Shown in pieces: positions 34,069 through 47,105 of a stretch of DNA of 64,000 bases. The notes beneath the pieces are model-generated. The model worked only from the letters and a program-made list of their open reading frames with translations. It made no database searches and was not told the origin of the DNA. Origin of the DNA: Gnetum montanum. Its lineage: Eukaryota; Streptophyta; Gnetopsida; Gnetales; Gnetaceae. A program made the translations under genes and the position numbers. Numbering within the stretch: the stretch's first letter is position 1; every line of letters starts with the position of its first letter. The DNA lies in the NCBI GenBank assembly GCA_015680685.1, contig MNCI01030643.1:506952-570951 (forward strand), in the 5' to 3' direction.

Positions 34069-34698
34069 NNNNNNNNNNNNNNNNNNNNNNNNNNNNNNNN
34101 NNNNNNNNNNNNNNNNNNNNNNNNNNNNNNNNNNNNNNNNNNNNNNNNNNNNNNNNNNNNNNNNNNNNNNNNNNNNNNNNNNNNNNNNNNNNNNNNNNNN
34201 NNNNNNNNNNNNNNNNNNNNNNNNNNNNNNNNNNNNNNNNNNNNNNNNNNNNNNNNNNNNNNNNNNNNNNNNNNNNNNNNNNNNNNNNNNNNNNNNNNNN
34301 NNNNNNNNNNNNNNNNNNNNNNNNNNNNNNNNNNNNNNNNNNNNNNNNNNNNNNNNNNNNNNNNNNNNNNNNNNNNNNNNNNNNNNNNNNNNNNNNNNNN
34401 NNNNNNNNNNNNNNNNNNNNNNNNNNNNNNNNNNNNNNNNNNNNNNNNNNNNNNNNNNNNNNNNNNNNNNNNNNNNNNNNNNNNNNNNNNNNNNNNNNNN
34501 NNNNNNNNNNNNNNNNNNNNNNNNNNNNNNNNNNNNNNNNNNNNNNNNNNNNNNNNNNNNNNNNNNNNNNNNNNNNNNNNNNNNNNNNNNNNNNNNNNNN
34601 NNNNNNNNNNNNNNNNNNNNNNNNNNNNNNNNNNNNNNNNNNNNNNNNNNNNNNNNNNNNNNNNNNNNNNNNNNNNNNNNNNNNNNNNNNNNNNNNNN
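34069..34698. other. Assembly gap (630 N)
   Basis: Undetermined bases within D copy 2. Confidence 0.99.
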
Positions 34699-34913
34699 GC
34701 TGAATCTCTTTAAAGTAAGTCATTTGTAGTTTACACACAACGCAATCGTTACATTTCTCACAACCGCACACCGCAATAGCACACACACATAATCACATTA
34801 ACTACTGATTTTATTTGGAGGTATCTGGGCCTTGGTGTTGCCAGAGACCAGCAGGCACCTAAATCCTGTTTGAGGACACTCGTTGGCGGTCGCGTCCCAA
34901 ATGGTCGCCAACA

Positions 34914-35399
34914 ATTGGCATCCAAGAATTTCTCACGTTTATCACATCACACCATCGCATCATCACTTCAGACATCATCTTGGGGCTTAGTGCTTGACCT
35001 GCCATCCACACGTGTAGCTACACTTTGACCGGTGCATACCTTTTTATTAAACAATACAATATAGTTCATTGCCTCCCATTTACATTATTTACTTCGGTTT
35101 ATGCTTTTTGTTCACAATATAACTTTGTTTATGCTTTATTTATAATTCAATACGCTTTTTTTACATTTTGTATCATTGTTTGCATCCCATTTACACCATT
35201 AACAACAACCCCAGCACTAGTCGTAGCTTACGCTCAGGGAAGTCTTTGGTTGATTTATGTGCAAACCAGCCAAGGCACTCTACCTTCATTCTCTTTTCCA
35301 ACTTGCCCTCAAGTGAAGGTAGGGTCAGCTATGTCTGCCCGACGATCTTTTGGTGTTTGTTTTCCTTCCAGCCTTACACCGATGATTTAGGTCAGTATA
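34914..35399 (+). mobile_element. 5' LTR of element C, right part
   Basis: Continues the LTR after the nested D element, aligning with 46614-47105, and ends GTCAGTATA. The primer-binding site follows. Confidence 0.88.
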
Positions 35400-35404
35400 G
35401 TTTT

Positions 35405-35422
35405 TGGTGCTAGAAGGAGGGC
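35405..35422 (+). promoter_or_regulatory. Primer-binding site of element C
   Basis: TGGTGCTAGAAGGAGGGC, five bases after the LTR end; one base different from the site in A. Confidence 0.75.
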
Positions 35423-35510
35423 CTGACTTTTTTTTTGTTTAATCGAAACGGTGATCACGTTACCTGTTCAAACGCTGTCCAAATCAAGTGTTGAAACCAT
35501 GTGCTTGCGT

Positions 35511-35618
35511 TGCTACAGTGTTTGCGCTACTATAGTGTTCATGCTGCTACAGTGTTTACGCTGCTACAGTGTTCATGTTGCTATAGTGTTTACACTACTA
35601 TAGTGCCGCTACAATGTT
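35511..35618 (+). repeat. 18-bp tandem repeat in C leader
   Basis: About six units like GCTGCTACAGTGTTYAYG lie between the primer-binding site and gag. The GCTAC core recalls the GCTACRC palindromes of the B LTR. Confidence 0.85.
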
Positions 35619-35851
35619 TTTTCAACAAAAATAGAAAAAACACATCCGTTTCAAAGCCGAATTCATTGTAATTCACACCTAGATAAAATTTCGATGTTCA
35701 CACACTAGACACTTAGACAAATTCTCAGTATTCATCCACTACCTATTAGTCTAGTTTGACTAGTTTGGTCACATAGTGTTCATGTCACAGTGACATTATA
35801 ACTGCTTGCAATCCAACGCCATTCGTCTACCCTAGTACACTCACGTTTATC

Positions 35852-38800
35852 ATGGAATCCTCCCAAGTCAACCCAGTAACACTACCGATCGCTGACTTTG
35901 GGGCCGAAGCTTCAAACCCTATGACTGCTACGGAATCCATAACCGTTATTGAACACATAAATCCTTAAGGCCCTATACGCCAATCCCTCAGGCTACAGGG
36001 CAAAGGCCCTATTCACGCAACTCTTACACCCAAACAGTATAACCTTATCTGTGTCAAAATCCAAGCCAACCTACCCATTGATCGTGTAGAGAGGGAAGCT
36101 AAGTGAGAATATGAATGTATCCACAAAGGAGGACGTGAGTTTATCCCTTTAGCATTTGACATAATCCCACTGTCTGAAAACCATCATAAACTCATATCCC
36201 AGCTTCCTATGGCTAGAAGTCAAGCCTTACAACTACCTCCCATGGAGCCTCAAGATGAAGAAGATGACTTTGCAACCCAATCTGAACATGGAGAATCATA
36301 CCATACCATTAGCTCCCATGCCCACACAAACACATTATTCCATCCTTTCCTAGAAGAAACTGTGTTTCCTTCTTCATCTGCAAACACTCGAGCACCTGTT
36401 CCCCATTCCATTCCTATCTTCTCTGTGCTCAATAACATTCACTCTAATGCATCCACTTCCATCATTCCTCCACCAGTGCAGTCCCAACAACTCCCTCCCC
36501 AAACCAACATAGGGTCAATCTTCCAACTTCAAGTAATTGGAATGCCATCATTCATACCAGCTTCCACATCCACCCATTACATACCCCAGGTGCAGATTCA
36601 TGGGGCACCATTGATTACTCCAACCCAACACGTTTAGGGTGTTACCTCACAACCTATGGCTGGGAAGTGGGTTCCACCGGTAGTCTCAGTCATGAATACC
36701 ATCCCACCACAACAAATGTTAGCCCAACAACCTACCTTTCCACAAACAATGCAACAATAAAATTATTATCATCCACAATCCACTCAATACACTAGTTTTC
36801 CTACCACCCAAGAATGGGAAGACACACAAAAAATGATGCACTCCTTGGCAGAAGAATTAAAATGCCTTAAAACTTTGAACAATGAGGAAGTTAAAATACT
36901 AGATTTCTATCAAGATGACCCAATTAACCACTTAGTTCCACCCTTAACCTTTCCAAAAGGAATCTCATTACCTCAGTTGACCAAGTACAATGGAGAGGGG
37001 GGACCCAAATGCCCACCTAGTGACATTTAGAACTGAAAGCCTTTTACTTCAAGCATGGCCCCATGTAATTTTGCGAGTGTTTGTAATGTTCTTAACTGGA
37101 AAAGCCTTAGACTAGTACCGATCTTTACCCTGTAGCTCCATATCTTCCTTAGAGAATTTATTGCATCAGTTTGTCACCTGTTTCAAATACAATCTGAAAC
37201 CTGAAGCCACATTAGATAGCTTGATTCAAGTTAAACAAGCGCCATTAGAGCCAATGCAGAAATTTATCCAAAGGTGGAGTGTAGCCTTAAATGAACTTCA
37301 AGAACCTATCCTCGAAACATATTTACTCACCATCCTTAAGTCGGCCGTGAATGACTTTATTAAGTCAAAACTTTACTACCTGAAAGCCCGCATATTGAGC
37401 CAAGCATTTGTGCAAATCAAAGACATAAAAGAAGTGGCACAAACAAGTAATGACCTAGCCTACTCAACCTTTAAGAGCCAACACATGAGGAAAGATAAAT
37501 CCAAAACAACAGTAGCAGCAGTGACTGAGGGAAAACAACCCTCTATCCCAAACAACTATGCAAGAACCACACCTACTCATACGCCTAAAAATTCCTCAAA
37601 TAGAAACAACAACACAGGTCACGCCTGTACCTTTGAAAGGAAAGACCCGGCTCAATACAAACCATTGCCCATGAAGCCTTCACAACTACTTGATCAACTT
37701 TTAAAGGCTGGGCTAATTCAACACAAACAAATGTCTCCTGCAGCCTCGCAAAGACATGATCTCTTTTGTGAATTAGCCAAAAATCCAGCCTTAGCAACAG
37801 CCAACGAACCTCCCATTCCAAAAGGCTTTAGGTTGGATATATTTTGCGAGTATCACCAATGACCCGGCCATGGAACTGATTACTGCTTTACATTGAAACA
37901 AGACATACAACGCATGATTGATAGGGTCAAAGTAGTATTTGATGAGACGAACCCAGTAAGACCTCAAAACCAATCCATGGGGGTCTACAAGGATCCTCTC
38001 AACACCAATGATGCACCATATGTGATTAATACTATCCATATGGAAAATAGACAAGATGTTCCACAAAGACCTTTTGTGATTCAGAGGCCTTCAGAAAACA
38101 CACCTACCCCAACATCTCCTCAAGCCCCTTTCATCATCTGCACGTCTCCTGCGCCACAAAGACCATTCGTCATCCCCATACCTCCTTTAGTTGCCACAAC
38201 AAACATACCATCTGAAAACCGACCCATTCCCTTTGTGATCCAAGTGCCAAAACACCTTGGCATACAACCTGCCTCCACTTCTCGACAACCTTTTTGAGAA
38301 CATCTTGCTGATAGGCTAACAAGAGAGTGCTTGGAAAGAGAAAAAAGAGAGCACATGAAGAGAGAAAACCATGGACACGAATTAGGACTGTCAAAGCCTA
38401 CACTGCTAAACATCGTCCCCATAAGTCCTTCCATTAATGAGCCTAGTACAAGTCACCAAAATAAAGATGAAGTCGCGAATCATATCCCAAACCCAGCATC
38501 CTCAGCTACTAATGTAAAAACCCCCCCACAAGAAATACGAATGCTAGGTCAAATGGACCAAATCTCTATGGATAAGAATGTCCCAAATGGTAAAGACCTA
38601 GCAAATGCGTTGACCCAGGTCACACAAGCCTTAAAACAAAAGAATACTTCTTTAAGTTTGTATGACCTAGTAATGAATTCACTAGTACATTGAGAGGCTC
38701 TCGTACAGATGCTAACTTCAATTCCTGTTAGTGAGGATCTTCTTGCAGATGAACCATCCATTTATGCAATATTTTCCCCACAACTTTAAGAATCAAAGAC

Positions 38801-39545
38801 CACATCCCTAGAGTTCCACATTGAGGACATTAAGCTAGATGAGAAAACAAGGGAAATCACCATGGTCCCTATGTTCATAACAATACAAGTTGATCATTTC
38901 AAAATATGTAGGATGCATGTTGATGATGGTGCGGCAACAAATGTAATACCTTTTTCTGTCATCGAAAAATTGGGGCTCACTGAACAAGTATAGCCCACAA
39001 CAACCTCTTTCTTGAGATCTTTCAGTGGTTCCCATGTGGGAGTGAAAGGCATGGTTACTTTAGATTTCATAGCTGGTGACCAATTTCCTACATCAGTTGA
39101 ATTCATAGTGGTTGATGAAATTCCAGGGTTTAATCTAATCCTAGGACGTCCTTGGCTAGCTCAACTCAAAGCCGTATCCTCACCAATCCATTAGGAGATC
39201 CACCTACCTTGCGAGGGAGGTGAGATCATCATACATGGGGATACAACAACATTGATCGCTTCCTCATACCTTGAGGTAGGTCAAGGGTCAAAAATTGAGT
39301 TCGTTAAGCCTAAATAAGAAACCATGAACATACATCAGAACGTGAACCCAATGTTGACTCATAGTCCAACTAGCACTGAAGAAATACAAGAAGACGCAGA
39401 CATAGGAGCCGTTCCTACTAATGTCTCTTGGTCAGAACTACCCTTTGACATCACTGATGAAGGAGAAGGTGAATATAAAATCATACCCATACGCCCATCC
39501 CCACATGTTAAGCTACAAAGGATCAAGAGGCAACTCAACAACTAG
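35852..39545 (+). pseudogene. Element C gag-protease, broken
   Basis: Starts at an ATG aligned with that of element A gag. Early stops are TAA at 35966 and a TGA after EREAK. A one-base insertion in a G run near 36995 shifts the frame. The capsid domain continues at 37161-37862 (FVTCFKYNLKPEATLD), followed by the zinc-knuckle-like motif (FCEYHQ, GHGTDYC) and a Pro-rich part. The protease region has VDDGAATNVIPF near 38930 and FNLILGRPWLAQL near 39130, and the frame ends at TAG 39543-39545. The stop in the ALD-stop-YR motif (37113-37115) is at the same codon as in element A. Confidence 0.88.
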
Positions 39546-39547
39546 AA

Positions 39548-39850
39548 CAAATGATACGAACTGTCCGAAATGACGTTAAACTACGAACCGTCTGAAATGA
39601 CGTTAAACTAAGAACCATCCGAAATGACGTTAAACTACGACACGTCCAATATGACATTAAAACTGCCAACAAACGTCCGCAATGACATTAAACTAGCCAC
39701 GGTCAGAAATGGCCAGTTCCATTTAAAACTTCTTGAAAACATTACTACTTTTGGCCCACCATGGCATAAAACTGGTAATCCTTTCTTTAACAACAGATGC
39801 AACAGTCCATCAAGACTTTAAACTGATGTACCAAGCCCAAAATGGCTTTA
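39548..39850 (+). repeat. TAAACT-core tandem array between protease and RT, element C
   Basis: About eight units, the first ones regular (GAAATGACGTTAAACTACGA, about 30 bp apart), later ones looser, begin within five bases of the protease stop. Confidence 0.85.
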
Positions 39851-40247
39851 AACTAGAGCCAACAAGTTACAGATTTACAAACTCTCGTCATCTTACATTG
39901 AATTTTTGCTTACAGGTTACAAGTTACGATTTAGATTCTTGCACGGTCATTGCTTTCTTTTCCAAGTATTTACATTACATCTCACTTTATACTTTAGAAA
40001 TTTATGTTACATTTAGTGGCACACATATACTCTGGAAAATAAAGAAAAACAATAAAAAAACATGAAAAACAACAAAAATATTTACATAAAACATCAAGAT
40101 GACAAAAGAATGCAACCATTTTACCACAATTAAATTCAGGCCATTACATCAGTGTTTATACATTCCACTAGCTTAGTTATCCTATGTTCGTTTACACTTT
40201 GTAGCTCTCCTACTGAGGGAGTGTCTCTTATTTCACTCTTATTTTAA
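39851..40247. other. Spacer before RT frame, possible intron end
   Basis: AT-rich and without long meaningful ORFs. A pyrimidine-rich stretch ending TTTTAATTGGCAG at about 40253 would serve as a 3' splice site just before the RT frame. Ogre-type Tat elements are known to splice an intron at this place. No donor was fixed. Confidence 0.4.
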
Positions 40248-43200
40248 TTGGCAGGAGTGAGCATCATGGCCACCAACAACATCCTCTTAATATTGTCTCT
40301 CAACAGACCATACAAAGATGTAGAAAGAGCGATCCGCCTAGAATCTTTGGATCTAAATCCATCCACCTATACCGATTTGATAGCCTCCACTCAAGAAACG
40401 TCAGATTGGCCTAAAAATGTAGCTAAAACTCTAGATCTAGAAGCTAACAATATCACTGAAGATCCTCTGGTTGAAATCCCCATTACTACAATTAATGACA
40501 AAGCCAGAACCTTAAAATTAAGTGCCTTACTAGATCCACAACTCGTAGGTGACATCACTCAGGTTTTAAAAGACAACATAAAAATGTTCGCATGGTCATA
40601 TACAAACATGCCAGGACTAGACCCCCGGATCATCCAACATAACATTATTCTTGATGAAAAAATTAAACCAGTAAAGCAAAAAGCATGAAAGGTTAGACCT
40701 GAAGTAGCATTAGTAGTCCATGCTGAGATCATAAAGCTCTATCTAGTCGGTTTCATCTGAGTCGTCGACTATTCCAATTGGGTATCAAACATTGTTGTAG
40801 TCCCCAAGAAGAATGGTAGTATATGCATATGCATTGACTTCCGTGACCTCAACATAGCCACTATAAAAGATGACTTTCCCCTGCCCAACATTGATCAACT
40901 TATTGACACAACAGCTGGACATGCACTGTTATCCTCTATGGATGGATTTTCAAGCTATAATCAGATAAGAATTAATCCAGAGTATCAACTCAGAATAACT
41001 TTTATGATACCTTGGGGAACATTTTGTTATACGATGATGCCATTTGGCCTTAAAAATGTAGGTGCTACATATCAACAAGCAATGACATACATATTTAGTG
41101 ATTACATGCTTAATTTGCTCAATGATTATGTTGATGATATAGCAATCAAGTCTAAAACAATTGAACAACATGCAAAAGATCTAGACTTAGTGCTTAAACA
41201 TTGTCTCAAATATGACCTTAGGCTCAATCCAAAAAAGTGTGTTTTCGGTGTTAAAACGGGCAAAATGCTTGGTTCCTAGTTTCCAAAATAGGGATATAGA
41301 TATACCCCAATAAAGTTAAAGCGATAACCAATATGCAACCACCAAGAAACCTTACCAAATTATGTGGCCTCCAAGGTAGGCTACAATTCATTAGACGCTT
41401 TATCAAAAGGCTGATGGATAAGTTGAGTCCCATGCAACATCTATTATGAAAGAATGTACATTTCCAATGGACTCAACAATGCCAAGAAGCATTTGAGAAC
41501 ATAAAACAAGAGCTGGCCCAGCTACCAACTGTTTATCCTTCACAAAGTGACAAACCTTTCTACATCTATCTTGCAACTTCCGGTTCTTCCACTGCATCCA
41601 TGCTTTGTCAAAAATGTCAAGATGGGGCTGAAATCCCTGTATACTATCTAAGCCATGCTTTAATAGCCCATGAACAATGATACAATGATGTAGAAAAATC
41701 ATGCCTCGCCCTTGTCTTCTCTGTGAAGAAATGGCAACATTATCTCTTCTGTAATTAAGTTTACATCATTTGCAAGGATAATGTTCTTTGTGCCATCACT
41801 AATAACATCTATGAGTCAAGTATGTTAGCTAGGTGGAAAGCAATGATTGCAGAGTTTGATTTACACTATGTCGCTCAATCTACCACAAAAGGTTAAGCAA
41901 TAGCCACGCAACTAACTGTCTCACCGACGCACGATCAAGCAACGATAAACCCCGAATTCCTAGATGAAAATGTTAACAGTATAGACACCGTACCTAATAA
42001 TTATGAGGCAATCCTCTACTTCGATGGAGCCTCAACCTCTCGAGGAGGAAGTGTCATAGCTATTTTAACATACCCCTCTGGAGAAATTCAACCTTCTTCC
42101 TACTGCTTAAACTTTCCTTACATCAATAACATAGCAGAATATAAATGTCTTCTTAGAGGACTTCAAGTAGTGTTAACTTTGGGAATCTCACGCCTTGTAG
42201 TTTGAGGTGATTCACAATTAGTTATTAATCAAATCACTGAAGTCTATGCATGCAAAGCTCTCCATTTGCAACCATATTGTGATCTAACTAAACATCTAGT
42301 GAGACAACTAGTAGAATTGGATATACAACACGTCCCTAGAATCAAGAATACCATCGCTGATGCACTTGCCACACTAGCCTTAAACATGACACCTGAAATG
42401 TTTCATGCATTGCCTAGTTCTATAACCAGTTGTGCCAAACCTATAATTAACACTCTAAATGAAGTACCTATAGCATCTATTAGTACAACACACACAATAG
42501 AATGGTATGATGACGTAAAAGAGTACCTTCTAAGAGGTGAACCTCCACAACACTTGACAAATGCTCAAAAGGATGCCATACAAAAACGTTCCCACCAATA
42601 CACATTAATAGGTGACACCTTGTATTGTAAATCATATGAAGATATTCTACTAATATGCGTTAGTAGCACTAATGGTCAAACAATTGTAGAACAGATCCAC
42701 GAAGGACTTTGTGGAGGGCACATAGCACCTAAAGAAATGGCAATGAAGATTAGGCGCTTAGGCTATTACTGGCCACACATGGAATACGATTGCATTTCCA
42801 AGGTTAGAACATGTGACATCTACCAAAAACATGGTAATCTGATACATGTGCCACCTAACGAACTGCATACTGCACAAATCACATGGCCGTTCCAAAAATG
42901 GGGTTTAGACTTAATTGGACCAATAACGCTGTCATCCTCAGCAGGCCATAGCTTCATTATCACTGTAACTGAATATTTCACAAAGTGGGTAGAAGCTATT
43001 CCTCTTAGGAAGAGCATGTTAAAACACGTTTTCACTTTTATAATGGAAAATATCGCAACTCGTTTTGGTATTCCAATAACCATCGTTACCGACAATGAGC
43101 CACAATTCAGCAATGTAGATACCAAAAGCTTTTGTGAAAGCCTGGGCATTAAACATGCATTTTCGTCACCTTACTACCCACAGAGAAATGGTCAAACAGA

Positions 43201-43741
43201 GGCTACAAACAAAACTATCATCATAGTGCTCAAAAAGATGCTAAATCAGAGCAAGAAATGATGGCATGAATAATTAGTCTACGCATTGTGGGCTTATAGA
43301 ACGACACATCGAACCTCCACAGGTAAAACTCCATATAGTTTTGTATACGGATCTGAAGTTGTTTTACCTTTAGAATTGCAGGTTCCCTCATTGCGAATAA
43401 CTCTCTCCGATCTCCTTGATGAAAGTCAAAATAATGAATTGTGCATTTCCGACCTCGACTCGGTAGAGGAGGAACGTGTACGAACTCTTGATCAAATTGA
43501 ATGGTACCAAAAATAGTAAAGACAAAGGCACAAGCACGATCTCCACAAACACCCGATCAAAGAAGGAGATCTAGGCCTTAAGGCCACCCGAGAACATCCA
43601 AATAAATTCTCAGCCAACTGGGAAAGGCCTTATTTAGTCACCAAGGCATACAAAAATGGAGCATTTAAGCTTACTGACATGAACGGAAATGAGTTCGCCA
43701 ATCCTACAAACCATTTGTAATTGAAAAGGTACTATGTCTGA
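40248..43741 (+). pseudogene. Element C RT, RNase H, second RNase H and integrase
   Basis: The frame opens around the ATG at 40266. RT has NWVSNIVVVPKK, FRDLN, FGLKNVGATYQQAM and the catalytic YVDD (about 41128). A one-base loss near 41274 shifts the frame. RNase H follows (WTQQCQEAF, YYLSHAL), then the second RNase H (YFDGAS near 42018, GDSQLVINQ near 42208) and integrase (GHIAPKEMAMKI, WGLDLIGPI, VTDNEPQFS, NGQTEA). It ends at TGA 43739-43741. In the catalytic core DNG is DNE here. Most in-frame stops are TGA where Arg (CGA) is expected, or TAA where Gln is expected. It is not functional as it stands. Confidence 0.92.
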
Positions 43742-43744
43742 CAA

Positions 43745-44320
43745 ACTTGAGGTACATCATAGTCCTGACATCATGACATAAAACTGATACCACAGAGTAG
43801 TCCTGGCATCATGACTTAAAACTGATACCACAGAGTAGTCCTGGCATCATGACTTAAAACTGATACCATAAAGTAGTCCTGGCATCATGACTTTAAACTG
43901 ATACCACAGAATAGTCCTAGATCATGACTTATAACTGATACCGCAGAGTAGTCCTGGCATCATGACTTTAAACTGATACCACAGAATAGTCCTGACATCA
44001 TGACTTTAAACTGATACCACAGAATAGTCCTGGCATCATGACTTAAAACTGATACCACAGAGTATTCCTGGCATCATGACTTAAAACTGATACCATAGAG
44101 TTCTGTCCAATATGACACTAAACTGCTACATCCATTCTCTATGACATGAAACTAGCATCCAAAGTCCACTAAGACTATAAACTAGTTTGCCTCTTCACAG
44201 TCTGCTATGACTATAAACTAGCAATGCACCGTCCGTTACGACGCTAAACTGGCACCATCCAAGGGGTTATGACATAAAACTAATCCACAAAAAAACACTA
44301 AGACTATAAACTAGTGACAT
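43745..44320 (+). repeat. TAAACT-core tandem array downstream of integrase, element C
   Basis: Nine homogeneous units of about 38 bp (TCCTGGCATCATGACTTAAA core followed by ACTGATACCACAG) and about seven degenerate ones with the more typical CGACGCTAAACTGGCA core (near 44237). The homogeneous block looks like a recent local expansion. Confidence 0.9.
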
Positions 44321-45440
44321 CATCGATGACCATGCAAAACTTGAAAAGATCTGTTGTTGCAGTCGGCTGTTTCTGTTCGACAAAGACTTGTTGCATGATT
44401 CATCCCATGGGGTCTAATGAAACTGATGCTGTTCATGATTCTGTTTGCTTTGAAAATTGCACGTGGTGACTCCATCTCCTTGTCTAAAGTGTTTAGCTGA
44501 TTGTTTCATTTGTGATTTTCTTGTCTTCTTGGAGTTGTGTTTGCAGGATGACACTTCTAAGGCATTCGTGCATAGATGCACTTCATCATGATGACAAGGT
44601 ATCACATTTTTCTTAACACACACGACTGGGTTAATCAATCCATTTATAAGTACAGTCCCGACTCCTGATACATTCCCTATTCCCCATCATGCTCCCTTAT
44701 CCTATCCAATTATATCACCTTGATACATTCTGCTCACCTAAAAACTCTTGATACACTATTGCATACTATAGCTCTCTAAGCAGTTGCGACACAAAACACA
44801 ATACATAGTACATGATGCAAAATTCAAGTGCTCAAACACGAGCACGACACAAAAAGCAAGCTCTTTCAAAAAGACCGAGAAAAAAATGATAAAAAAGAAA
44901 GACAAAAAAAATGAGAACAAACAAAAAAGAAAAAGCAAAAAAGGTCAAAGAGAAAAATTCACAGAAAAGGTCTTCATGACCCTGTTGACATCATAAACAA
45001 AAGACTATTGGCCATTCTCATACAAGCCCTAGGCGAGAAGGAAATTGTCTTGAAAAATAGTCACACTTGTGTCTCAAAGAGACCATGTTGCACATCACCA
45101 CGTGGCTTTGGCTGTTTACAATGGGCCTCGTAAACACTCTATAAGAGTCCCGTTTCTCCAAAGAACGCACTTCCTATATCTTGGCTCCGAGTCTACTGAA
45201 CACTGGCTATGGACAAGGACCAAAATACAGCTCATTTGCATGAGAGCACTCCTCTCCCACAATCCTGATAGCAATCATAACCCTTGATCAACTCCCTAGC
45301 TTCCCTGGTTACAACTGATTCCCTTGCATCTTGAACCACATTCCCTCAATCCCATGTACTTTTGAAAATGGTGCAATGACACCCAGCCAAGGGCTAATGG
45401 TTAATGTTTGATGCTTTGTTGCTCATGGTGTTTTGCACTT
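44321..45440. other. Element C 3' untranslated internal region
   Basis: No recognised gene. Contains an A/AG-rich tract near 44870-44960 that reads as Lys-rich peptide by composition only. Confidence 0.5.
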
Positions 45441-45494
45441 CTTTGTCGATGCCTCTCGGGTAGATTCCTCTAGACATCAACAAAGAGGGGCCAA
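45441..45494 (+). promoter_or_regulatory. Polypurine tract with preceding stem-loop, element C
   Basis: CTTTGTCGATG (45441-45451) and CATCAACAAAG (45475-45485) pair except at one position around a 23-nt loop; AAAGAGGGG and the LTR start follow. Confidence 0.82.
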
Positions 45495-47105
45495 TGAAAC
45501 ACCACTAATTTTGGCCTAGCACATTTAGACAAGAATTAAGCTAAGTCATGCTGCTACCCAACATGAGTACAGCATGACCAAACTTGGAGGCCTCTGAAAC
45601 AGCCCCCATGGCCCATGATTCAACAGGCAAGGTCCCCCCCTGGGGCCCACAGGCAATTGCACCAACTTCCAGCATCCAGAATCAAAAGTTTCAGGTTCAA
45701 AATATTTAGTTTTGGCTAAGTACACTTTGGTTACTTTTTCAGATGCTGCACAGTGTAAGGATCAGCGTCACCAACTTTTGGAGCCCTGAAATTAAGTTAA
45801 AACAGGCCAAAATCAAGCACAAGGACCCCCCATGACCTTCACCAAGGTCCCCAATAGCTCCTAGCCTCCAGAAAATCAAGATTTGGGCCTCAAATGTGCC
45901 ATTTTGACTTGGTGACGCTGGGCTTACTTTTTCAAACGTTGCACAATGTAAGAATCGGCGTCACCAACTTTTAGAGCCCCAAAACTGAGCCAAAATGACT
46001 TGATTTCAAGGGTGTAAGTCGTCCTCAAGGTCCACTATTGATAACTATAGGTCCCAGCCTTCAAAAATTTCAGATTTTAGCTCAAAATTACAAGTTTTGG
46101 AGGTCACACTGCAGGTCACACTGGATGCTAGACAAGCGAGGCAAAGTTAATCCTCCTTGATTTTCTTTGTAAATTTTTATCATTTGAGGGCTTGTCTAAA
46201 TTATTTGTATTTTCATGGGCTTGAATGACCCACACGTTGTGAGATACATTGAATCTGGTCAAAGAAGACAAATATCCAGCACACATCCAACTCGTGCACA
46301 ACTATCCAACATAGATACATTGAACCTGGTCAAGAATGGAGCTTGCCAACACCCATCCAACTCGTGCACAACTATCCAACACAAATACATTGTACCTGGT
46401 CAAGAATGTAGCTTGCCAACACACATCCAACTTGTACACAACTATCCAAACACAGATACATTGAACCTGGTCAAAGAATGCAACTATCCAGCACCCAGCC
46501 CAACCCTATAAATACCCTATCAATTCACATAAACTATGAGGCAAAAATTGGAGAGATTGGAAATTCTGAGAGAGGACAGAACCTACAATCCTTGGGTGCT
46601 CAGCACACCAGACTATTGGCATCTAAGAATTTCTCACGTTCATCACATCACATCATCGCATCATCACTTCAGACATCATCCTGGGGCTTAGTGCTTGACC
46701 TGCCATCTACACGTGCAGCTACACTTTGACCGATGTATACCTTTTTATTAAACAATACAATACAGTTCATTGCCTCCCATTTACATTATTTACTTTGGTT
46801 TATGTTTTTTTTTTTTTTTGCAATATAACTTTGTTTATGCTTTATTTATAATTCAGTACGCTTTGTTTACATTTCGTATCGTTGTTTGCATCCCGTTTAC
46901 ACCATTAACGATAACCCCAGCACTAGCCGTAGCTTACACTCGGGGAAGTCCTTGGTTGATTTATGTGCAAACCAGCCAAGGCACTCTGCCTTCGTTCTTT
47001 TTTCTAGCTTGCCCTCAAGCGAAGGCAGGGTCAACTGTGTCTGCCCGACGATCTTTCGGTGTTTGTTTTCCTTCCAGCCTTACACCGACGATTTAGGTCA
47101 GTACA
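45495..47105 (+). mobile_element. 3' LTR of element C
   Basis: Starts TGAAACACC after the polypurine tract and ends GGTCAGTACA, by comparison with the 5' LTR end at 35399. Contains the 71-bp array (46243-46488) and TATA at 46507. Its uninterrupted sequence at 46614 shows the target of D copy 2. Confidence 0.92.
46243..46488 (+). repeat. 71-bp tandem repeat in C 3' LTR
   Basis: Same units as at 31760-32010, with starts at 46243, 46314, 46384 and 46455. Confidence 0.9.

Larger units (their letters stand above)
32137..34913 (+). mobile_element. Element D, copy 2, nested in C 5' LTR
   Basis: Termini TGTTGGCA and CGCCAACA are inverted over seven bases, and the insertion is flanked by ATTGG on both sides (32132-32136 and 34914-34918). 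Removing it restores the continuous sequence seen in the 3' LTR of C. The right third is homologous to D copy 1. The left half is different and coding-like. A gap of 630 N lies inside, so it is unclear whether this is a solo LTR or a complete non-autonomous element. Confidence 0.85.
31549..47105 (+). mobile_element. Element C: Ty3/gypsy Tat-like retrotransposon
   Basis: A 5' LTR that lacks its first 535 bp or so and is split by D copy 2, a full 3' LTR (45495-47105), primer-binding site, gag-protease, RT, two RNase H domains, integrase, two arrays and a polypurine tract. Order and motifs place it in the Tat group, which carries a second RNase H domain. It has stops and at least two frameshifts. 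No target-site duplication can be tested because the left end is missing. Confidence 0.9.

Noticed and set aside
33890-34786. Long frames through runs of N
   Set aside because: The open length is an artefact of the assembly gap. The same applies to the frame at 1303-1629.
43745-44100. CRISPR-like regular repeats
   Set aside because: The units are directly adjacent 38-bp tandem repeats without unique spacers, inside a plant retrotransposon.
44784-44996. Lys-rich peptide frame
   Set aside because: A-rich low-complexity DNA in the 3' region of element C; no conservation in A or B.
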